Shown: positions 1 to 11,439 of the stretch, piece after piece | Position numbering within the stretch: position 1 is the first letter of the stretch | How the letters are laid out: every line of letters begins with the position of its first letter | NCBI GenBank assembly: GCA_029204225.1 | Contig: CM055109.1 | Location: 30,811,360-30,875,359, forward strand | Direction: 5' to 3' | From: Diphasiastrum complanatum | Taxonomy: Eukaryota > Streptophyta > Lycopodiopsida > Lycopodiales > Lycopodiaceae | Length of the DNA: 64,000 nt | Position numbers and translations under genes: made by a program | Notes under the pieces: model-generated | The model's database searches: none | Told to the model about the DNA's origin: nothing | Seen by the model: only the letters and a program-made list of their open reading frames with translations

Positions 1-1304
1 GGATTTACAGGTTGTTGCTGTGTGCCTTGCGCCTATATGCCTTGATTCACAGATATCGTATTCAGTGGTCATTCCTGGTTTCATTGATATTGAGGCCGTA
101 TACCTTGGTGGTATTTCTACTATTGCTTTTGCGCATACTTCAGATTGCCCTCCTGGTTCGGTGGTTGGTGCAGTATCTTCTCCATTGGTCTCTACATCTC
201 CATCTCTTGAGTCTGTTATGGTCGATGTTCCTGCTGATTTCTATGGGGTTCTTCATGGGTCCACGTTTGATGGTTTCCTGCTATTGGTGATCAGGTTGTA
301 TCTTCTTTCGCTTTACTCCATGGATCTCTGCTTGAGGTTTGTGATCTGCCTCATGATATTTCTACGGTTCCTGACATGATTCATGCGCCTTTGGCCCTTA
401 CTGTTACACATTTTTCATCCGAGGATATTTGCCAGATGGTCACTATTACTTATCTAGGGTATTTATATGCTGGGATCTTTCTAGATGAGTACACGGACAT
501 CCTTCCGTCTCCTGGTGTTTCTACATATAGGTTTGATGCAGTCCATGCTGATGGTATACACTTTTGGGTTCATGCGACTGATTCCTTTTTACCTCTTGAT
601 ATTTGGCATTCCTGGTTATTACGTATCGCTTGGATTTCATTTGGACCTATTGCTTACACTACTGCTTCATTTTCAGCTATGGATATATGGCATTCCTGGT
701 TATTACATATAGCTTGGTTTTCATTTGGACCTGTTGATTGGTGCTGGTTTTTCCATATTACTGATCGCCTATGGTGCGGATATCTCTATGATTATGCATG
801 TGGCTCTCTATCCGTTCCTTGGATTGTTGCTCATTGTCAGGCTTGGCATATCCTGTTGGCTTGGGTTATTGCCTCCGTTCCAGCTACTGTTTGTCTGGGT
901 GATCTTCAGGTTCCCTGTCATTTCAGGTTGCTCCATATCACTTGGTCTCCGATGCTGAGTTGCCACTTTGTTCTGGTGTTCCGAGACCATCAGGGTACCT
1001 TGAGAGAATTCCTTCTCCTCTCTTGGATAGTTTTTGGGGATGTTGCCGCCATATACTTCAGTGTTGCTCATATGTGCTTTGATACTCATTCCGAGCTACA
1101 CGTGGATATTGCTCCGATGCTTGCTACTGATGTTGCGGATCCTGTTCCTCGTTCCAGTGCATTTCTTCTATTCCTCACTTGTGCACCTGGTGTGTACTTT
1201 GGGATTACACTTGCGGCCAGTTCCGATGGGTCATCCGATTCTCCATCTGTTTTTGGTGTATCCTATGATGGATTGTTCTACCTTCTCGGGCTTTTTGGAT
1301 ACCT
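1..1304 (+). other. Unrecognised open, repeat-derived stretch next to a gypsy fragment
   Basis: I do not recognise this stretch. One frame stays open from 376 to 1368 (330 codons) and runs directly into gypsy pol codons near 1305. The predicted protein is unusually rich in Trp, His, Cys, Phe and Leu and shows no domain I know. A segment near 600-655 recurs near 680-735 (GGCATTCCTGGTTATTAC... then CATTTGGACCT), a local tandem duplication of about 76 bp. The wording of 61480-61620 is loosely similar. It could be a degraded reading of another element inserted into the gypsy copy, or a captured sequence. The long frame may be chance. Confidence 0.3.
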
Positions 1305-1949
1305 TGGTGCTCGAGAGTTTATTACTCGAGGCAGTTCTCATTTACAACATGTTCAGCAGCGTTATTAGATCTCAATTGATCGTCACTGTCGCCATGTTGA
1401 GTTTCAGCTTGGAGATATGGTTTATCTACGCCTACGGTTTGCATTTCATCATTTTGTCTAGGGCCATGCTTCTACTGAGAAGCTTGCACCACGTTATTAT
1501 GGGCCTTATCGCATTTTGGAGGTTCTTAGTCCAGTTACATATCGCTTATAGCTTCCTGCTTCCACACGCGCCTGTGATGTATTCCATGTCAGTTTATTAC
1601 GTGCTGCTATTGAGGATGACGTTCCTTGTGATGCTGAGTTTCCTACTGCTCCAGAGTTATTTCCATTTTTACCTGCTGCTATATTAAAGGTTCGTCTATA
1701 CCATAGTCGACGCCGCCGGCAGATTCAGTTTCTGGTCCAGTGGGATGGCCGTCCTATTGAGGAGGGCACATGGGAGCCTATTGATGTCTTTTATCATACA
1801 CCATCACTTGCGGATCAGGCTCGTGCTCTTGCTGCACTTGTTGATTCCTCTACATCAGATGTTGCTCTAGCTGTTGATGTACCAGGGCTTGTTGCTACTT
1901 GATCCAGTTTCTTTTCGGCAATTGGGTCTTTTTCTTTTGTGCCAGGGAG
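1305..1949 (+). pseudogene. 3' end of gypsy pol: integrase C-terminus and chromodomain (fragment)
   Basis: The sequence closely matches 39473-40094 of Gy-2. It covers the end of the integrase (GPY/F-type region, 1480-1540) and a chromodomain at about 1691-1800, with the motif QFLVQWDGRPIEEGTWEP. The frame closes with TGA at 1900-1902. Chromodomains of this kind steer chromovirus integration toward marked chromatin. In-frame TAG stops occur at 1366-1368 and near 1459 and 1552. The last two stand where glutamine is expected, and the one near 1459 is shared with Gy-2. Unlike Gy-2, this copy keeps about 19 bp after the codons IEDDV, so it is the better-preserved version of that spot. It is a dead relic. 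Confidence 0.85.
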
Positions 1950-2370
1950 AGTTATGGACTCGGCTCATTACATTCGCCGCGTCCATTTACATTTACTTTA
2001 CTTTATGCATAAGCAGGCCTTGGGCCCTTTTTTATTCATTAGTGACACTTAGACTATATGGTTGGCCTTTGGCCTTATTATTCATTATTAGGCCGTTTGG
2101 ACATATTACTGGAGAGTGGGGGCCTTCTTGGAGGGCGCACTATTTTCCCTCCCAGTTGGGCCCTAGCCACCGGAAGCTTCCTTTTAGGGCTTCCTCTTGG
2201 CTATAAGTAGGGAAACTGTGTCATTTGTTATTCAGCTGATGATATTGATCTTTCTCTTTCCTGCTTTCTAGGGTTAAGTCTTGCTTATGTGCTGCTTTCA
2301 TAGCTTAAGTCTTGCTTATGTGATGCTTTCATAGCTTAGCTTTAGATCAGCTGTGGCTTTATTCCTAACT
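1950..2370 (+). repeat. LTR of the Gy-2 family, with internal sequence on both sides
   Basis: The LTR starts AGTTATGGACTCGG and ends ATTCCTAACT, about 421 bp, and matches the Gy-2 LTRs and the two solo LTRs. Upstream is the polypurine CCAGGGAG and the pol end. Downstream, at 2371, follows TGCTATTAGAGC, a worn form of the initiator-tRNA primer site, and then leader sequence. One LTR therefore serves as the 3' LTR of one unit and the 5' LTR of a second. Confidence 0.85.
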
Positions 2371-2566
2371 TGCTATTAGAGCACTTTCCTGATTGCTGAA
2401 TTTTAGATCTGATTTTTTGATTGGGTGCCCATTTTCCTTGCTGATTTTTCTCTCTTTGCTGAGGGCTTTCGTCTCTTTGCTTCAGCAACATTCAGCACAG
2501 TTTGGAGGAGGACCAGCTCCCATCATTTTCCTTGGTGGAGCTTTAGCAGATAGTTAGCGAAAGTAC
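2371..2566 (+). repeat. Gypsy primer-binding site remnant and leader fragment
   Basis: The first bases, TGCTATTAGAGC, differ at two positions from the tRNA-iMet primer site TGGTATCAGAGC. The rest matches the Gy-3 leader (reverse strand, 55660-55861), including CAGCACAGTTTGGAGGAGGACC and TTTAGCAGATAGTTAGCG. The match stops at 2566, so the second unit is cut off after about 200 bp. Confidence 0.75.
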
Positions 2567-2955
2567 TCACACTGGGCTAGGAGGGGGATTCTATAAGAGA
2601 ATGCATTGGCTAGGTGGATCAGACTAGCTTTGCCTTCGACGTGGTTACGCTATTCTTAACATGTATCATGTTGCTACTATCTGAGGAGTACTCTAGCATC
2701 TATCATCTGCTATCTACACTAAGCACTCAATAATAACCATCGTATGACCCTCCTAGCTCTGCTTGGAGGCTCCTCTACAACATCCTCGTCATCATCGTTG
2801 CCCTCAGCCTATGCCTCATCATCCTCATCAATGAAATCCTCTGACTCAGAGGTCTCTATGGTTGATGAGACCAAAGGTTCCTCATCCTCAACAACACAGG
2901 AGCGTAACTCTCGACCATGTCTCTCAGCCTCCTTGTGGCAGCTCTAGTGGTAACC
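2567..2955 (+). other. Gy-1-like LTR scrap followed by a Ser-rich unrecognised stretch
   Basis: Bases 2565-2640 (CACACTGGGCTAGGAGGGGG, later GGTGGATCAG) resemble the last 100 bp of the Gy-1 LTR (13053-13130) in the same orientation. This looks like a worn LTR end. The rest contains a short open frame at 2744-2947 (67 codons), very rich in Ser and Thr from CATCATC-type low-complexity sequence. I see no known domain and do not call it a gene. Confidence 0.4.
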
Positions 2956-3385
2956 AGTTATGGACTCGGCTCATTACATTCGCCGCGTCCATTTACATTT
3001 ACTTTACTTAATGCATAAGCAGGCCTTGGGCCCTTTTTTATTCATTGGTGACACTTAGACTATATGGTTGGCCTTTGGCCTTATTATTCATTATTAGGCC
3101 ATTTGGACATATTATTGGAGAGTGGGGGCCTTCTTGGAGGGCGCATTATTTTCCCTCCCAGTTGGGCCCTACCCACGAGAAGCTTCCTTTTGGCTATAAG
3201 TAGGGAAACTGTGTCATTTGTTATTCAGCTGATGATATTGATCTCTCTCTTTAGTCTCCTTAATCTCTCTCTTTCCTGCTTTCTAGGGTTAAGTCTTGCT
3301 TATGTGCTGCTTTCATAGCTTAAGTCTTGCTTATGTGATGCTTTCATAGCTTAGCTTTAGATCAGCTGTGGCTTTATTCGTAACT
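2956..3385 (+). repeat. Solo LTR, Gy-2 family
   Basis: A 430-bp LTR from AGTTATGGAC to TTCGTAACT with no internal region. It is flanked on both sides by the 5-bp target duplication TAACC (2951-2955 and 3386-3390). A perfect TSD with a lone LTR indicates loss of the internal part by LTR-LTR recombination. Confidence 0.93.
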
Positions 3386-3390
3386 TAACC

Positions 3391-4520
3391 CCTGCACACA
3401 AAAATTGCCAATAATTACACTCGAGGACTTGCACAATGAGGTTATCAACATTAAAGACAAACTACAATCACAATAGACTGATCATTGATTAGTAACTAGT
3501 TGGATTTTGAAGATTTAGAAATTTGGATTCGAATTGGGATTCGACCCATGAAATACTAACCATAGTCAATGTGGCCTTCTCATGGAGCAATGCCTACACA
3601 TCCTGCTGTGCCTGGTCTCTTGGTATAATGAATTTGCCGAGGTTGCAACATAAAACGAACAACATTCCTAGGCTAAAGAGGAAGCTCCTAAATTATTTAC
3701 ATCAAATTAGTCTCTAAAAAACATGGACAATGATTTTAATAAATATTGGCTGGTATTCACACTATGCAAATGGCCTTGAATAGCCAAATAAAGCCATCTA
3801 TATGAACTAAATGGCTGGAATATATCATTAGAATGTTGATGCATACACAATCTAAATACCAAGTCACCACTCATACATCTGAACAATCTTATCCTACTAA
3901 GAGGGCTCAAGAGGCCTGATAACATGATCTACTTACAAATAGTAACAGATGAAATTCCACAGACCTAGTGTTCAATGTAGGGCCTATATAATATTCTATA
4001 ACTGTCACTGCTCCCTCAAAAGACATCATCACCGATGTTGATATAAATGTTTTGTCCGTCAGACTGGCATGTATCAGTGTGTTTTTCTATTGACTTGCTT
4101 GGTCTTATCGGGTTCCTAGCCTTAAATCACAGGATCTCCCAATCCGCTATAAATAAGCATGATGCCTGCTCGTCTGGTAGGTTGATTGCTTAGAGTCAAT
4201 TTCATACATTTCAAAATTACACAAAATACAGTTTCAAGTGATTCGTATGTACTGCTATTTGCACCATAGGCATAAGCCAAAGATGATGACATACATACCA
4301 ACTCTTATTTATCAGGTATCAAGATTGTGTTTACTAGCTGATAAATTTCTTCTATGGACTATTTTGTATGAATCAGACATAAAGTATGTTTATGAATTAG
4401 TCGAAGGGCAATGTTTACAACTCTTTTCTGTTTGTAAGTTGGACCTTGATTCAATGGTTTAGATTACTCCAAATAGTACGACACTTGGAGTACGTGAAGT
4501 GCTGATGATGACATTTGCAG
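3391..4520 (+). other. SRT1 intron sequence, no gene seen
   Basis: AT-rich unique-looking DNA between the solo LTR and the first visible SRT1 exon. I find no exon matching the part of a sirtuin that should precede 4521, so the previous exon lies left of the window and this intron is longer than 4.5 kb. Confidence 0.6.
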
Positions 4521-4599
4521 TTTGCAGATTACTCCAGCATGTAACTTACCCTTGAAGGCTCTACGTTCTGGTGGAAAGCTTGTGATTGTGAACCTTCAG
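4521..4599 (+). CDS. SRT1: SRT1 exon: NAD-dependent deacetylase core end (PACNLPLK motif)
   Basis: After an acceptor ending TTTGCAG at 4520, the exon reads [18 protein letters not shown] and then KLVIVNLQ, before a GTTTAT donor at 4600. In SRT1/SIRT6 proteins this is the end of the Rossmann-fold core: the Ser-Leu-Gln-Ile tract after the conserved GTS, and the IVNLQ strand that lines the NAD pocket. The first base completes a Ser codon begun in the preceding, unseen exon. The wording is close to Arabidopsis SRT1 as I remember it, which I could not check here. No stop, no frameshift. Confidence 0.93.
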
Positions 4600-7500
4600 G
4601 TTTATACTCGATAAGTTCATATGAATCTATGATAAATGGCCTTTTTCTAGGATCTTATGTCCACGGCTGTAATGTGGGTTTTAAATAATATTGTGTCTTT
4701 ACTGTGCAACGAGGTAAATGACCGTAAGCTATGGTTGTTCTTCTTTCCTTGTAATGGTTATTATTTCATTTTGCCATGTTTATGATAGTTTCTCTCAAAC
4801 GTGGCTAAAGAGCTTTCATGATACCTACTTTTCAGAATTGGGAGGGTTATAATTGCGTGTGCCTTCAATAATGCACACAAGTGATAATTACTGTAATCTA
4901 GCCAAAAGCGTGGATTTTTTCAAGTGATAATTTATACTTAACATGTATCACCAGCCGACTCTGACAGATTTATCAGAGTTGCCTGAACAAGCAAAAAAGG
5001 ATGGAACATCCATGCTACTCTAGTGACTATAAATTTACTATAAAAGGCTACTTTGAATCATGCTTATGTCAGATCATCTTGGTTGCAAGTTTTCTCTTTC
5101 TTATGTGCGCTCTCTTTTGGCTTTATGTTCGTGTTGCATTTTTCTATGCTTCACGTGGCCTCTTGAAAATCGAATGTTTTAAATCCAATATATCATCAAG
5201 ATAGTGTTGTGCAAACACATCTTCAACTTAGTAACATGAAGCTCTTCATTTTGTATCAGAGTCTCGACTTAGCTACCGTAGTTTTGATCTTACCATAACG
5301 GAAGAAGTTTACGCTTTCAACCTTAACATAAGTTACATAAGAATGAACTCTTCAAACCAAGGAGTCTCACATTCTCCAATAGAATCATTGGCTTGTTTGG
5401 GCAACTTCAATAATGAAATATCATACTAAGATGAGTCGTGAATTTTTCATCCACCTTAAAGTTTTCCACATCAAGAGTAATTTCTCTTCAATATTGAAGT
5501 TCACATGCTAGGCTTTTGGGAGTGAAATAGCACACTGACAAGTAGACATTTTTGTTGCCAGCTGCACAAGTATGGATCTTTTGGTTTAATCACTAAAAAA
5601 CTGAAATATCTTGCCAAAGAAATCATGAACATGGGAAGGCCTTCCATCATAACCTCTATTCCCATTATAGTTTTGATGCTCTGTGCTTCTTTTTGGAGAT
5701 TCTAGCTTGTAAGTCAAATTGTTGAGTACTTTCATGATCTTAAATGGGTAACAATGCCTTGTAGAAGTCTGCAATGCTTTTTAGTTGGCCTTACGTTTGA
5801 ATCTTTTTGGATTTTGAGAATCTAAGCCTTACATGCGACTGGCCAACTATTCTTACGTGCATGGGTTAGTATCTCCTTTCTAAACTGCAAGCTCTAACGT
5901 GCCAACTTAGAAATTGCTGTGGTAACTTCACATGCAAGTTCCCTGTGCATGCTGTCTTGTTTTGTTGATGTCTTCCTCATATGTGCATGTCTAATTGCAG
6001 CCATAGAGATCCTTGCAAGCTTTCTTTTCTCTCATGCATCAATTGATGATAGTAGGTTGTTTTGATTACCCTCCAACTGTGTAGTCATAAAAAAATAGGC
6101 CAAACTAGCATAGTAGATTATTTGAATCAATTCTAATGCAAATGCCATTAATCATTTTAGAACTCTCATGAATCCATGATGAAGAAGATTGTTCTTTTGG
6201 AAGTCGGCTCTTGTGGAAACATCCATCCTTAAGCTAATAATTTGTTTTTTCTTTGATTGTCCACGCTCTTTTTGAGGCTGGAATTTCCGTTCTCGACATT
6301 GTTGCGGATCATCTTCTTGAAGCTTATTGCTTGTAAGGGAACTCCAAGAACAAACTTGTTGTAACACAAATCACATTGGACATTGACCACACCACCCAAC
6401 TATAGAGCTAGTCCGCCTAGAAGTCACCCCAACATGTATGATCAATATCTTGGCATAATAGTGAGAGCGTCTTTATTGTTTTCTTTGCGAGGGTATTTGA
6501 CTCAATTATACTGAATGGATTGATAAATGGATTTCAAGAACCCTATCTCAACCGGAATAGTCTACACCTAACCCATCTTCTGCATGGGCAGTCATTGAGG
6601 AGGCCAAGCATAGTAGTGAGAGTTTTCTAGTGCCTTGTGAAATTCAGGAGGGTATGGACACAATTACAGCTAATGGATTCATGTATAGAGTTTGAGAACT
6701 GAACCCCCCTTTGCCACATATTAATGACTTCCTAGAAGCCATATATGGTGCTACTATTATAATTGAATACAACCTAGGTGTGGATATTATCAAGTCAAAT
6801 CTTATGATGAATATATTCGTTTGGGTCACTATAAGTTTCATGTAATGCCATTTGGTTTGATTGATCTCCAAGGACATTTATCTAGTTAATGAATAATATA
6901 CTTAGATATATGGCTAAGTTTGTTGTTGATTTTGTGGATGGCATTTTAACCTATAGTAAGGGAGTTACGGTGCACGTGGCTTACTTCAGACCTATCTTAT
7001 CAACTAAAAGGGATCAAGTTTTATTTCAAATTAGATTATGGAATTGAACAATTCACATTTGTCAACTGAGCTAGTATGTATAGATCCCAAGAAGTTCTTG
7101 TTTTTGTTGGGGCAATGATCCACAGTAGTCAATCTTGTTAGCCCTTACGTACTTGACACTTAAAACATGTTACATAATCATAAAAAATCCTTCTTGAGTT
7201 GAAGCCACCAGAGATAGTGGAGGATTAACTTATAAGTCTCTCTGCATAGGATGATTTACATTAGGGATACCATGATAAATTTTGAAGGTTCTCTTACGTA
7301 TCCCCTCAAATAGCTGGAAAGGTAAAATTGTAGCTACAAGCTATATAAGTGTAAATTCTTTTTAATCACTTATGTCCATTAGTGCTTGGGTAGGATTGAA
7401 TCCCATACCTCAAAGTGAAAAAACAGAGTTGATATGTAGAAAGGCTTAACTGGTAAATGAACTAGTTGGTAGCCTATAATAACGTGTTTATATTGGTTCT

Positions 7501-7605
7501 ACAAGTACTCAGTTTCAAAATAATTCAGGACAATGTGATAGCATCTCGATTAAGGCAAGTAAGTGCTCATGAGTCAACTCAATGGATGGGCTGGAGTTCA
7601 AGGGT
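4600..7605 (+). other. SRT1 intron 1, left part
   Basis: Mostly AT-rich sequence without a recognisable gene. The only feature I can support is the gypsy reverse-transcriptase fossil at 6640-6985. Short open frames here have no family character. Confidence 0.5.
6640..6985 (+). pseudogene. Very old gypsy reverse-transcriptase fossil
   Basis: Across several frames the text of a Ty3/gypsy RT can still be read. Near 6815-6850 is GHYKFHVMPFGL, the motif before the active site, and near 6905-6950 a region equivalent to the [14 protein letters not shown] tract, now reading like KFVVDFVDGILTYSK. The second catalytic Asp is therefore Gly. Several stops and frame changes separate the pieces. It is the most decayed gypsy copy in the window. 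Confidence 0.7.
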
Positions 7606-7610
7606 AGAGG

Positions 7611-7968
7611 TGTTACGAGCTCGTGACCAGTGCCGAACCCTAGAGAACACAGATAGGTCAGATACCACAGTCAGGGTTGTGTCCAACGTACACGACCAAC
7701 AGGGCAAGACAGTGTGAGTAGTGTGCCCCAGCACGGTCCATAGCCATGGTGGGCCTAACACAGTCTAGGGACCCTGTCAGCAGGACTGGGCCCCAAGTTG
7801 GGTCCCGACGTGCAGTCGGCCATGTCAGCGACACGTGGCCGACACTTGGCAGTTGCATGCTACCAGTCCTCACACTGAGCTAGGAGGGGCTTACTCTATA
7901 TCAAGGAGTAGGCAAGGTTGGGTGGATCAGTTAGTGTTTGCCCTACTGTGGTGTTAGGATCTATTACA
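7611..7968 (+). repeat. Gy-1 5' LTR
   Basis: Starts TGTTACGAGCTCG and ends ATCTATTACA, giving canonical TG...CA ends. Next comes CTGGTCCTAACA and then an inverted gag segment, not a clear tRNA primer site. I see no convincing TATA box. Confidence 0.93.
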
Positions 7969-7980
7969 CTGGTCCTAACA

Positions 7981-8057
7981 CCATGGGTCCTAAGGGAAAG
8001 ACTGGCCTCAATTGCTTGCGTATGGTCAGGGGTCTGTTTAAGAGCATGAATGTTCTT
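7981..8057 (-). repeat. Inverted copy of a gag segment in the Gy-1 leader
   Basis: These 77 bp are the reverse complement of 8607-8682 in gag, with about three differences. Read on the - strand they encode NIHALKQTPDH...AIEASLSL, the same residues as gag sense codons 8607 onward. The two arms are about 550 bp apart, so a transcript crossing both could fold into a long stem. The copy sits where the primer-binding site and leader should be. Confidence 0.9.
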
Positions 8058-8182
8058 CGTATTTTCCTTGGAAGTACAGTCATCAGAAACAGCTAAGTCA
8101 TCTTTCCCTTCCCTTGTACAGTTGTAAATTAGTCTTTCTGACTTTTTTTTCAAGTTAAGGTACCTCTCTTTCAATTCTGAAA

Positions 8183-9200
8183 ATGACCACTCCTCAGGGA
8201 CCCGATCAACCCCCGGAGAGAGGCATCGACGAACTTGAAATAGAAGCCTTGGCTTACAGTAAAGGGAAAGAACCTATGGAAATGGAAGAACAGGAACAGT
8301 TCGCCAAAGAACTCGACAAATTGGTTACCAAGGAGCAGTTTCTCCACTTGGTAACAGAAGTTGGCATTAGCCAATTTCAAGTCCAGTGTGGACGACTCGT
8401 TCGCTGAACTCAAAGATTTGATTTTGAGTTCCGCAAAAGGAAGCCTTCCCTCCACTTCTCAGTTGTCCCCTTCTCCACTTCCATCAGTTTCGGGTGAGAC
8501 TCTGCGATGTCACCCCAGTGTCTTTAAGGATTTAAAGCCTCCTACTTTTATTGGGGAAGAGAAGGATAGAAATGCAGATATTCTACAAACCTTCTGCAGC
8601 AAATGGAAGAACATTCATGCTCTTAAACAGACCCCTGACCATTTGCAAGCAATTGAGGCCAGTCTTTCCTTAGGACCCATGGCCTATAAGTGGTGGTTAA
8701 ATCTCAAGGAGACTGGGCAGACTCCCCGGTCATGGAAGGCCTTTGAAGAAGCCTTCCTAAGAGAATTTCTACCTGAAAATGAACTTGATAGAGCCTGGGA
8801 AGCCTGGGAAAGAACAGCTATGGACAAGTCCCTAATCGAATATATCTCGCAGTACCGAGAGGCAATTTTAAAAATCAAAAAAGGGTTTGTCCGTGGCCTC
8901 AAAGATGAATATAAAGTAGAGGTCTAGAGAAACTCGCCTACTACCCTTGAGCAAGCTCTCAGATATGCTCAAATCTATGATGATTCAGTGGGTAGGAAGA
9001 GGGCGAGACAACAGTCCCTTTCTGAGCAGCCTCCTTAGAAAGACTTTCAATTTAAAAAGAAATTTTTAAAAAGAAAGAAAGAAGATAAAATTAAAGGTGA
9101 AGCTCTTCAGAAACGCCCTTCACTCATGTAGCCCTTAAAACCAGAAGATAAGAAACAAGTTCATCTTGTTCAGACTGTAAGTTTCCCCAGTGACTCGGTA
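8183..9200 (+). pseudogene. Gy-1 gag (broken)
   Basis: The frame starts at the ATG at 8183 (MTTPQGPDQPPERGIDELE), shifts near 8380 into the frame of ANFKSSVDDSFAELKDL, then covers the capsid-like retrotransposon gag core at about 8545-8927 (PPTFIGEEKD, KWWLNLKETGQTPRSWKAFEE, LIEYISQYREAI). In-frame TAG stops are at 8925-8927 and near 9037 and 9129, all where glutamine would fit. The C-terminal part is Lys-rich and no CCHC knuckle is visible. Gag would form the particle that packages element RNA. Confidence 0.85.
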
Positions 9201-9215
9201 GCTTCCGAGATCAAA

Positions 9216-9830
9216 GTGTATCATGAAGATCATGAACACTGTTGCCAGCTAAGCTCTGCAATGCTAGCGAGACCCTTCAGCTTTGGGCCACATGACCTAG
9301 TACGTATGCACGGGAAAGTTGGTAACCAGTCAGTAAGAGTTATGGTTGATGATGGGGCAACCCATAATTTCATCAACTACACCCTGATTAAAAACTTAAA
9401 CTTCCAGAAGTACCTTGTCAGCATAGGTACATAGTTTCACTAGCTAAGGGTGAAGATAAGAAAATCTGAGAAACTATGGTAAGTAACTTGAATCTTGGTA
9501 TTCAGGGGTACCAAGATGAAATAAACTTTCAGATAATGCACCTGGATCCCACAGACATTGTTCTCGGGAGAGATTGGCTCTATAGTTTAGGACCTTCCCT
9601 CCACATAAATTATCAGGAGAACACCCTCAGCTTTCAGCATAAAGTCCGAGAGATCCAGTTACATGGGGAGCATGATGTTCCCAACAGCCCTATGGTCTGC
9701 AGTTCAGAGCTCTGTCAGCTATTTGGAGACGACGACCATCAGGTATTCTTATGTGACTTTCAGTTTATTCCTGAAGTTTCTATTTCTAGTTCTATACAGC
9801 AGAAAATCAGTAAATTAGAAACTTTATTGT
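9216..9830 (+). pseudogene. Gy-1 aspartic protease region
   Basis: The protease active-site region reads VRVMVDDGATHNFINYTLIK, with the catalytic Asp in D-D-G-A-T-H-N-F, a form seen in plant gypsy elements. A frameshift near 9430 separates it from the second half (9476 on), which contains DIVLGRDWLYSLG, the conserved GxDWL segment of retropepsins. A TGA lies just before 9476, where Trp would fit. The enzyme would cleave the Gag-Pol polyprotein but is broken here. Confidence 0.85.
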
Positions 9831-11184
9831 CTAAATTTAAAGATGTTTTTCCTCAAGATTTGCCACATGGTTTGCCACCTAGCAGAGAGGTAGATCATGT
9901 AATAAACCTAGTACCAGGTACAGCACCTGTTTCTAAACCTCCGTATCGGGTCAGCCGAACAGAGGATGAAGAAATAACTAGACAGTTAACAGATTATCTT
10001 GGGAAAGGCCAAATTCAGACCAGTAGTTCACCATGGGCCTCACCAGTCCTTTTGGTGAAAAGAAAGAGGGGTCTATGCGTCTTTGCGTAGATTACAGAGC
10101 CCTCAATAAAGTCACCATTAAGAATAAATACCCTATGCCTCGAGCAGACAAGTTGTTTGATCATCTCGACGGGGCTAAGTTTTTCAGTAAAATAGACCTC
10201 AGATCGGGATATCATCAAGTCCGTATAAAATCGGAAGATGTCTCGAAAACAGCTTTTAGGACTCGTCACGGTCATTATGAGTTTAAGGTGATGCCATTTG
10301 GGCTCACAAATGCTCCAGCTACCTTTATGACCTTGATGAACAGTGTCCTCAGACCATACTTGGGTAAATTTGTAGTCGTATTTTTAGATGACATCCTCGT
10401 CTACAGCAAAACGAGGAAGGAGCATCTAAAACACCTCAGAAAGATGTTTCAACTGCTCAGAAAGCATAAGCTTTATGCTAAACAATCCAAGTGTGAATTC
10501 TTCGTTGAAGTAGCATATTTGGGTCACATTATCTCGTCAGATGGAATTAAGATGGACCCGAATAAGGTTAAAGCCATACTCAGTTGGCTAAGACCTCAGA
10601 ATATTTTGGAACTTCAGATCTTTCTTGGTTTGGCGGGATATTACAGACGATTTGTCAAGGAATATGCTCAGATAGCAGTTCCCATGACAAATCTTCTTAA
10701 GGGGAAGGGAAAGGAGTTCATTTGAGAGTCCGCACAGCAGGAAAGCTTTGATGCTCTCAAAACATCCTTAGCTACATCACCAGTTTTAAAAGTCGTCGAC
10801 AGCCATTTGTGGTCGAAACAGATGCTAGCGACTTTGCAGTCGGTGCTGTACTAACTCAGGGTGGACGACCAGTTGCGTTCAAGTAAAAAACTCAAGCCAG
10901 CTCAGACTAGGTACAGTGCCTATGATAAGGAACTCTTTTCTATAGTCCATGCCCTTAAGACTTGGAGGCATTATTTGTATGGTGCCAACTTTGAGGTCTT
11001 GACAGACCATGAAAGTCTCAGATACCTTTGCAATCAACCTGAGCTTAGAGGTCGGAAAGCTCGTTGGGCAGAGTTGATGCAAGAGTTTGATATGTCTATC
11101 AGATATAGACGGGGGATATTCAATACAGTAGCAGATGGCCTTAGCAGAATTCCTATGATAAAGGAGTTGAGTTTTACTTCGTAA
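9831..11184 (+). pseudogene. Gy-1 reverse transcriptase and RNase H
   Basis: RT motifs in order: the pre-RT tract [40 protein letters not shown] after a one-base shift near 10065; [14 protein letters not shown] (motif A Asp); [12 protein letters not shown]; and the active site FLDD at 10381-10392, intact. RNase H follows with a TDH segment (VLTDHESLRYL) and CNQPELRGRKARWAE. TGA at 10723-10725 stands where Trp is expected in the RT-RNase H connection. Another shift lies near 10800. Copies element RNA into DNA in intact relatives; not functional here. Confidence 0.92.
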
Positions 11185-11439
11185 TGAGTTACTAGAGTCC
11201 TTGAGAGGGAAGTGCCAGCATGATGCATTCTTCTCTACTATCTGGAACTCAGTCCAGAGCAGACAGTTACAGGCTCCAGAACCAGTTCTCGGGGTTGGTG
11301 CCAGTTCATCCAAGAATATGGCAGCTTCCGTTGAGGATGATGATGAGTTCGAGTATACGTCAGATGACGTTGAGGATTCTGAGCCTGTATTGCCCAAGCA
11401 AACCCTAGTGGTTGAGGGTCAGTTGACTTAAGGATTCAA

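Noticed and set aside
1034-1687. 217-codon Leu-rich + strand frame
   Set aside because: A shadow of the neighbouring frame across gypsy pol. Long Leu-rich frames recur at the same offset in Gy-2 (for example 39369-39851) and reflect codon use, not a gene.
2744-2947. Ser-rich small protein gene
   Set aside because: Low-complexity trinucleotide sequence, no conserved motif and no gene context; probably chance.
7579-7873. Short - strand frames at the Gy-1 5' end, repeated at 12770-13067
   Set aside because: They lie inside the two LTRs and duplicate each other because the LTRs are copies.
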